From Atlantibacter sp. RC6 (lineage in GTDB: Bacteria > Pseudomonadota > Gammaproteobacteria > Enterobacterales > Enterobacteriaceae), in the NCBI RefSeq assembly GCF_014193285.1, contig NZ_JACHZE010000001.1, positions 558,001 through 622,000 on the forward strand: a stretch of DNA of 64,000 nucleotides, read 5' to 3'. Positions 59,201 to 64,000 of the stretch are shown here, piece by piece; position 1 is the stretch's first letter; every line of letters starts with the position of its first letter. The position numbers and the translations under genes are program-made. The notes under the pieces are model-generated. The model was given only the letters and a program-made list of their open reading frames with translations. It made no database searches and was not told where the DNA came from.

Positions 59201-60657
59201 TTAATCGCGCAAACCAGCTGGAACGCCTGTTCAAACTGGCTGTGCGCCGCCTGGGCGACGCTCATTTTTTGTTCAAGATTGAGCAAGCGGCCAGTGGCCT
59301 CTTCCTCTTTCGCCTGGAAAGTTTCCAGCCACTCTTCGGCAGATTGCGCAGAAAGATCCGGCAAATGGCACAGTTCGCGGGCGCGCTCCAGCGCCGTGAG
59401 CGCCTGCTGATACTGGATCGCGCGGGTCTGCTGAACGTCAAGCGCCTGTTGGTAGTCCGCCAGCTGGTTTTTTAGCTCGTCCACTTCCAGCTCGGCGGCT
59501 TCGGCGCGGGCTTCGTTCTCTTCCTGCTGTTCCGCAGCCTCGGCCACGACTTCATTTTGCTCTTCCAGCCGCACCTGCAATTCTTCTAAATCGGCGTCAT
59601 AGCGCTCGATTTTTTCCTGCTGGCGCAGCGCGGTTTGCACCAGGTTCAGGTGATCGCTGGCGGCCTGATAATCGGTCTCCAGATCGCCTTCCGCTCCGGC
59701 ATGTTCGGCAAGCTCCCGGGCCATATCCACATGCTTGTATTGCTCGGCTGCCAGTTGCTGGCGGCTGGTGAACAGATCGCGACGGTATTCAATGGCTGTG
59801 TCGAGGTGAATACGGCGCTCGTTGGCATGGCGCATATAATCCGCCGCCACGTAGTCGGTGGCTTCGGAAATCAGGTGTTTGAACAGATCGCGGTCCGACT
59901 GGGTAACGCGAATCGCTTCCAGCGTCATGCGGTTTTCACGCAGCGCCGCTTCCATATCCTGGAACGCTTTACGCACGCCGCTGTTTTCCGGCAGCAGGTA
60001 ATCGCGCAGGGAGCGGGTGATGGCGCTGGAAATCCCGCCGTACAGCGAGGCTTCAATCAGACGGTAATATTTGCTGCGGTCGGAGGCGGAGCGCAGACGA
60101 CGCGCCACAATCCCCAGATCAAACATCAGGGAGTGGTAATCGGTAATCGAGTTAAAGGCCTTGAACTGCACCCCTTCGATTTGCTCGATTTTGTCTTTCA
60201 GTTCCTGAAGGGTTAATACCCGCGCCTGGCGCTCGTTCAGGGTTTCGGTAAGCAGTTGGGTCGGCTGGATAGATGTCGGCAGCCCCTGGATCGCGAAAGG
60301 TTTGATATCCACTTTGCGATCGCGACCGGCGATCTGTTGTAAACGCACCCCAACTACGACGCGCTGATGGCGCGAGTTCACCACGTCCAGCACCGAATAG
60401 CAGACGCCTGCTTTCAGTTTACCGTGCAGGCCTTTGTCGCGCGAGCCGCTGGTGGCGCCCGCTTCAGTGGTGTTACGGAAGTGCAGCAGCGTCAAATCCG
60501 GGATCAGCGCCGTGACGAAGGCCGCCATGGTCGTGGATTTCCCTGCCCCGTTGCCCCCGGACAGCGTGGTGACCAGCTCGTCCAGATCAAAGGTGCGGGC
60601 AAAAAAGCCGTTCCAGTTAACCAGCGTTAGCGAGCGAAATTTACCGCGTTCAATCAT
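56209..60657 (-). CDS. mukB: MukB, SMC-like chromosome condensin
   Basis: The SMC-type ATPase of the MukBEF condensin, which extrudes DNA loops and binds topoisomerase IV. From [15 protein letters not shown] it has 1482 residues (E. coli 1486). Walker [10 protein letters not shown] is at residues 34-42. Two long coiled coils flank a hinge (about 650-780, [21 protein letters not shown]). The C-terminal head has signature [10 protein letters not shown] and Walker [15 protein letters not shown] 29-codon upstream in-frame extension lies within mukE and is rejected. It overlaps mukE by eight bases. Confidence 0.98.
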   Translation of the reverse strand: MIERGKFRSLTLVNWNGFFARTFDLDELVTTLSGGNGAGKSTTMAAFVTALIPDLTLLHFRNTTEAGATSGSRDKGLHGKLKAGVCYSVLDVVNSRHQRVVVGVRLQQIAGRDRKVDIKPFAIQGLPTSIQPTQLLTETLNERQARVLTLQELKDKIEQIEGVQFKAFNSITDYHSLMFDLGIVARRLRSASDRSKYYRLIEASLYGGISSAITRSLRDYLLPENSGVRKAFQDMEAALRENRMTLEAIRVTQSDRDLFKHLISEATDYVAADYMRHANERRIHLDTAIEYRRDLFTSRQQLAAEQYKHVDMARELAEHAGAEGDLETDYQAASDHLNLVQTALRQQEKIERYDADLEELQVRLEEQNEVVAEAAEQQEENEARAEAAELEVDELKNQLADYQQALDVQQTRAIQYQQALTALERARELCHLPDLSAQSAEEWLETFQAKEEEATGRLLNLEQKMSVAQAAHSQFEQAFQLVCAINGPVARDEAWDVARDLLRDASTQRHLAAQVTPLRSRLTELEQRLREQQDAERLLADFCKRQGKRYSAEQLEALHQELEERIAALSDTVAQAGEQRMTLRQELEQLQSRIKILTQRAPIWLAAQNSLNQIIEQCGESFESSQQVTEYLQQLLEREREAVVERDEVGARKRAVDEEIERLSQPGGAEDARLNALAERFGGVLLSEIYDDVSLEDAPYFSALYGPSRHAIVVPDLSLVREQLEGLEDTPEDLYLIEGDPQSFDDSVFATEELEKAVVVKIADRQWRYSRFPSLPLFGRAARESRIESLHQERETLSERFATLSFDVQKTQRLHQAFSRFIGSHLAVAFESDPEAEIRQLNTRRNELERALSTHENDNQQQRAQFDQAKEGVAQLNRLLPRLALLEDETLSDRVDEIRERLDEAQEAAHFINQFGNQLAKLEPMASVLQSDPEQYDQLKEDYAYAQQQQRDARQQAFALTEVVSRRAHFSYSDSAEMLSGNSDLNEKLRQRLEQAEIERTRAREALRTHAAQVSQYHQVLASLKSSYDTKKELLNDLNKELKDIGVRADAGAEERARQRRDELHTQLSNNRSRRSQLEKQLTFCEAEMDNLTRKLRRLERDYHEMREQVVSAKAGWCAVMRMVKDNGVERRLHRRELAYLSADELRSMSDKALGALRLAVADNEHLRDVLRGSEDPKRPERKIQFFVAVYQHLRERIRQDIIRTDDPVEAIEQMEIELGRLTEELTSREQKLAISSRSVANIIRKTIQREQNRIRMLNQGLQSVSFGQVNSVRLNVNVRETHAMLLDVLSEQHEQHQDLFNSNRLTFSEALAKLYQRLNPQIDMGQRTPQTIGEELLDYRNYLEMEVEVNRGSDGWLRAESGALSTGEAIGTGMSILVMVVQSWEDEARRLRGKDISPCRLLFLDEAARLDARSIATLFELCDRLEMQLIIAAPENISPEKGTTYKLVRKVVHNHEHVHVVGLRGFAAAQTEALPGTADAS

Positions 60658-61360
60658 TGTCTTCCTCCGCATTATCCGGTTGCGCGTCTTCAGGCTCATC
60701 ATTGAGTTGCAGGTGGTTTTCCACCGGCATCGCTTCGCCGTCACGGATCATGCGCAGCTGCGCTTCGCGAGCGTCATCGCCGGCGCGCACATCGGCACCA
60801 AAGCGGAAAACCGACTCCGTGATGCGGAATTTGCTGCTGTCATGCCCCATAAACCACACCATGCCTAAGCGGCGCAGGCGGTTTAACGAGGAACGCACTT
60901 TTTCCTGAAGTTTCTGTTTATCAAGATCCGAACCGGTGGAACGGTTGTTGACCAGTTTGAGCAGCTTGCTTTCGTCCGCCAGGGTCAGCAGTTCGTCATA
61001 CAGTTCCTGCTGGGTAAAAATACCTTCGTTCGCCAGGCGCTCCGGGCTGAGATACAGGTAGCAGAGGATTTTGCCTACCATCATGTCCAGCTCGGACAAC
61101 ACCGAACGCGGGATCAGCGTGGTTGAGCGCGGGCGCAGGTAGAAAAACCCTTCCGGCGCGCGGATCAACTCGACGTTATAGCGGGTGTAAAACTCTTCCA
61201 GCTCGGGCTGGAAGTCCATCAAAAAGGCGTGGTTATCCAGTTCATCAAGCCCGATGTGGCGTCCTGAGCGCAACTGGCTATCCAGCGCCGGGAATAGCGG
61301 ATTCGCCAGCGCCTGGGCCAGTTTAACCGGCATGAATTTTTCAATATTTGTCAATGACAT
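60650..61360 (-). CDS. mukE: MukE, condensin regulatory subunit
   Basis: A winged-helix (kite) protein that with MukF bridges the MukB heads. From [16 protein letters not shown] it has 236 residues (E. coli 234). Conserved [19 protein letters not shown] and [25 protein letters not shown] segments are present, and the tail is strongly acidic ([15 protein letters not shown]). The start lies inside the mukF 3' end (20-base overlap). A long upstream in-frame stretch is the mukF shadow. Confidence 0.97.
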   Translation of the reverse strand: MSLTNIEKFMPVKLAQALANPLFPALDSQLRSGRHIGLDELDNHAFLMDFQPELEEFYTRYNVELIRAPEGFFYLRPRSTTLIPRSVLSELDMMVGKILCYLYLSPERLANEGIFTQQELYDELLTLADESKLLKLVNNRSTGSDLDKQKLQEKVRSSLNRLRRLGMVWFMGHDSSKFRITESVFRFGADVRAGDDAREAQLRMIRDGEAMPVENHLQLNDEPEDAQPDNAEEDND

Positions 61361-62663
61361 GTGCCTGTACCTTGGCTCCGTAATCATTAATGGGCTGCCA
61401 TTTTGCCGGCAACCCAGTGAAATCTGCTTCAGCAATACCGAGGCGCACGGCCTGGTCAACCACGATCCTTGCCACGTCGAAATGTCGGGCGCGCGGATAT
61501 TGCGCGAGATACTCACGCATCACCAGCCCCAGGTCTAGTGGTTGTTGTCTGTTTTTGAAGCCTGCCAGTTGCCCTTCGATCAGCGCCGCCAGCTGTTCGC
61601 GGATCTCGTTAAACTCTTCATATTCCAGATCCGCCGGCAGCTCGCCGGTGACTTCTTCATCACGCAGCGTCATCTCTTCATCACGCATATCCAGCAGGCG
61701 ATCGGCGTTGGCATAGGTTAATGCCCAGGGCGCGTCGAAATAGCTCTGCACCGACTGGCGCAGGCGCTGGGCGAAGACGCGGTTTTTATCCATATCAATC
61801 GCGGTACGGATGAATTTATGCACGTGGCGGTCATAGCCGATCCACAGGTCAATGGCCTGCTGTCCCCAACTGATAATACGGTCCAGCTTGCTTTGCAGGT
61901 CGATCACCAGCCGGTCGATAAAGTGCAGATCGTGTTTATCGAGGATCGCGTCCTGGATCAGCAGCAAATTGGCCTGGAGCTTGTCGCCCGCCGCTTCGAG
62001 GGTGTCCTGCAATTCACGCAGCGTACCGGAGGTTTCTGACAGCAGCAGTTCGCAGCTGGAAATGGCGGCGCGCCAGTCTTTGTTGAGTAGCTGCGCGATA
62101 TCGTCTTTCACCAGTTGCTGCTGTTCGTCCATGATGCGCTGGGTCAGATCGATGCTGTCGAAAATCTCTGCCACCGAATATTTCAGCGGCGCGTAGACGT
62201 TGCGATGCCAGTGGAATTCGTCTCCGCCTTCGCTGGCGGCATCGGCGGCGCGTTTCAGTTCGCCCGCCACGATGGAAAGCTGCATCGAGAGACGCAGCGT
62301 GGAAAACTCCCGCTGGCGGATGTAATAGTCGGTAATGCCAATGCCCAACGGCGTTAAGCGATAGATAGCATTCCCTTCATTGATCTCGCTGGTAAAGCGG
62401 TTGAGCAGGCGCTGACGCACCATATCGTTGATGGCGTTGTTGGCGCGCTGGGTTACCGTTTCGTGGGTCTGCTCAAACGCCTCGCTGACGTGACGAAACG
62501 CATCCACCAGTTCGCCTTCGCTCATTTCACCGTCCATGCGCTCGCCGTTTAGCGTGGCGATAGCCAGCAAAAAAGCCAGCCTGTCTACCGGAAGCTGGAT
62601 GGAAAAATCATTTTTCCTGGCCCAGGCAACCAGTTCGGGGACTGTCTGGGAAAAATCACTCAT
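61341..62663 (-). CDS. mukF: MukF, condensin kleisin subunit
   Basis: The kleisin that dimerises through its N-terminal winged helix and joins MukB heads with MukE. It has 440 residues, as in E. coli. The N-terminal dimer domain (about 1-115), a helical middle region (about 120-290) and a C-terminal winged helix that touches the MukB head can be assigned from sequence. It begins three bases after cmoM ends, in the conserved cmoM-mukFEB operon. Confidence 0.97.
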   Translation of the reverse strand: MSDFSQTVPELVAWARKNDFSIQLPVDRLAFLLAIATLNGERMDGEMSEGELVDAFRHVSEAFEQTHETVTQRANNAINDMVRQRLLNRFTSEINEGNAIYRLTPLGIGITDYYIRQREFSTLRLSMQLSIVAGELKRAADAASEGGDEFHWHRNVYAPLKYSVAEIFDSIDLTQRIMDEQQQLVKDDIAQLLNKDWRAAISSCELLLSETSGTLRELQDTLEAAGDKLQANLLLIQDAILDKHDLHFIDRLVIDLQSKLDRIISWGQQAIDLWIGYDRHVHKFIRTAIDMDKNRVFAQRLRQSVQSYFDAPWALTYANADRLLDMRDEEMTLRDEEVTGELPADLEYEEFNEIREQLAALIEGQLAGFKNRQQPLDLGLVMREYLAQYPRARHFDVARIVVDQAVRLGIAEADFTGLPAKWQPINDYGAKVQAHVIDKY

Positions 62664-62666
62664 AGT

Positions 62667-63446
62667 TTATCCTTGGTTCTCCGGCTTACGTGCGGTGACA
62701 TGTATATAACGCCCCAGACTGATATAAGGCTCCTGCCGGCAGTAGCGTGTTTCCAGTTCTAACAACACCTCAAACTCATCGCGCTGGCGCTGTTTTTCGC
62801 GCAGATAATCATGAAAAACCCGCACGCCGGTTTTACCGGTAATGGTCCAGCCGATTTGTTCAAGCCAGCGATAGACATCGTCAGGGTTGCGCGGATGATC
62901 CGGCGACAGGGTGCGTTTTTTGCGCTTCGGCATGCCTTGCTGCACATAAGCGAAATTTCCGGCCACCATATTATGCATCAGCAAACCGTTTGCATTGTAA
63001 AACATCAGAGAAAGCGCCCCGCCGGGGGCCAGCGTTTCCCATAACGCTTGCAGCACGGCCTGCGGATCGCTGACCCATTCCAGCACCGCGTGAAACAATA
63101 TCAGATCAACCGGGCTTTCTAAATGTTGCCCTACGTCCTGAGCGGCGCAGTGGATAAAGCGCATATTGCTACTGACCGCATTTTCCTGACTTGCCCGCTG
63201 CGCCCGCGTCAACATTTCTGATGAGAGATCGCAGAGCGTAACCTGATGCCCGCGCTGCGCCATGCGGATGGCGGTCTGCCCTTCTCCGCCGCCGGCATCC
63301 AGCACCCGTAGCGACCGCTGCGGCAATACATCCAGCAGTTGATCGAGATCCTGCCAGAGAATGGCCTGCCGCAATTGGCCTTTCGTTGTCCCGTAAATGT
63401 TGCGCGCAAACTTTTCGGCAATATCATCAAAATTGCGATCCCGCAT
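62667..63446 (-). CDS. cmoM: CmoM (SmtA), tRNA cmo5U methyltransferase
   Basis: An SAM-dependent enzyme that methylates the carboxymethoxy group of cmo5U34 to mcmo5U in certain tRNAs; tRNA-Ser(UGA), encoded by serT in this window, is among those with cmo5U-type wobble bases. It has 259 residues (E. coli 261). The SAM motif is VLDAGGGEGQTAIRMA near residue 47, with LILFHAVLEWVSDP as motif IV region. It heads the operon with mukFEB and is divergent from elyC. Confidence 0.95.
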   Translation of the reverse strand: MRDRNFDDIAEKFARNIYGTTKGQLRQAILWQDLDQLLDVLPQRSLRVLDAGGGEGQTAIRMAQRGHQVTLCDLSSEMLTRAQRASQENAVSSNMRFIHCAAQDVGQHLESPVDLILFHAVLEWVSDPQAVLQALWETLAPGGALSLMFYNANGLLMHNMVAGNFAYVQQGMPKRKKRTLSPDHPRNPDDVYRWLEQIGWTITGKTGVRVFHDYLREKQRQRDEFEVLLELETRYCRQEPYISLGRYIHVTARKPENQG

Positions 63447-63579
63447 GGGTACAACTCCACCTTATAAACAAAGCATCTGGGCAAAGGCGCTATTTTGGCA
63501 TAGCCGCAGGGATAAGGAACCCATCAGGTGTAAGATCCGCGCTTTGCGCCCGTTATATGGTTAAAAAGGACCCGGTTTT

Positions 63580-64000
63580 ATGCTCTTTTTCCTGAAAAAA
63601 TTTATTGGCGGTCTGTTACTGCCGCTGCCGTTCCTGCTGATCGTCATTGGTTTGGCGATTTTGCTGCTGTGGTTTACCCGCTGGCAGAGAACGGCGAAAA
63701 CGCTATTAACCGCGGGCTGGCTTGCACTGCTGCTACTCAGCCTGCAACCCGTCGCCGACGGGCTGTTAAAACCGATTGAGGATCGCTATCCCACCTGGCA
63801 AGACGAGCCGAAGGCGCAATATATCGTGATCTTAGGTGGCGGGTATACCTGGAACCCGCAATGGGCGCCCAGTTCGAATCTGATTAATAACAGCCTGCCC
63901 CGAGTGACGGAAGGCATCCGCCTGTGGCAGGCCAATCCGGGGGCAAAACTGATCTTTACCGGGGCAAGAGCTATTAGCAACCCGGTGAGCACCGCAGAAG
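63580..64000 (+). CDS. elyC: ElyC (YcbC), envelope biogenesis factor (5' part)
   Basis: An inner-membrane DUF218 protein needed for peptidoglycan synthesis at low temperature in E. coli, acting on undecaprenyl-phosphate carrier use. The visible 140 codons run off the right edge (E. coli 259 residues). Two N-terminal membrane helices (LLLPLPFLLIVIGLAILLLWF and AGWLALLLLSL) precede the DUF218 core with YIVILGGGYTWNPQWAP and KLIFTGARAISNPVSTAE. AAAAGGA precedes the ATG. Confidence 0.96.
   Translation, partial: MLFFLKKFIGGLLLPLPFLLIVIGLAILLLWFTRWQRTAKTLLTAGWLALLLLSLQPVADGLLKPIEDRYPTWQDEPKAQYIVILGGGYTWNPQWAPSSNLINNSLPRVTEGIRLWQANPGAKLIFTGARAISNPVSTAE

Overview
The window is a chromosomal segment of an enteric gammaproteobacterium in the family Enterobacteriaceae. 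Almost every protein matches its Escherichia coli counterpart in length and motif. The gene order from yccA to elyC is the E. coli order at about 21-22 minutes, apart from one deletion-like gap. The sequence resembles Enterobacter, Kosakonia or Klebsiella more than Escherichia, but genus cannot be fixed by eye. No phage, insertion sequence, CRISPR array or integrase was seen.

Positions 1-16250 hold a consolidated formate hydrogenlyase (FHL) locus. On the minus strand lie hypA-hypB-hypC-hypD-hypE and the activator gene fhlA, which is cut by the window edge. On the plus strand lie hycA-I (regulator, electron-transfer and membrane subunits, [NiFe] hydrogenase 3, maturation protease), then hydN and fdhF. 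Three -24/-12 sigma-54 promoters and several TGTCA-N4-TGACA-like candidate FhlA sites tie the units into one regulon. Formate dehydrogenase H feeds electrons through HycB/HydN-type ferredoxins to HycE, while HypA-E build the NiFe site and HycI trims HycE. Two points stand out. The FdhF active-site residue is a cysteine codon (TGC) where E. coli has a selenocysteine UGA. The hyc operon terminator hairpin also encloses a perfect candidate FhlA site for the next operon.

Positions 16316-16403 are tRNA-Ser(UGA), serT. In E. coli the hya hydrogenase-1 operon lies beside serT; here the FHL cluster does.

Positions 16600-43100 are conserved housekeeping and envelope genes: yccA, tusE, yccX, rlmI, hspQ, yccU, yccT, mgsA, helD, yccF, yccS, sxy, sulA, ompA, matP, ycbZ, fabA, rmf, pqiCBA, uup, rlmKL, ycbX, zapC and pyrD. 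Several control sites are readable: a CpxR box, a sigma-32 promoter, a LexA box, FadR/FabR sites, a PurR box and the pyrD leader hairpin.

Positions 43300-64000 carry ssuE without ssuADCB, then pepN, pncB, asnS, ompF (with 20-bp-spaced OmpR sites), aspC, gloC, mepK (ycbK), ldtD, the cmoM-mukF-mukE-mukB operon and the start of elyC.

No wholly new system was found. The best leads are the Cys-type FdhF in a full FHL locus, the nested terminator/enhancer, the orphan ssuE, and a few structured leaders and palindromes.
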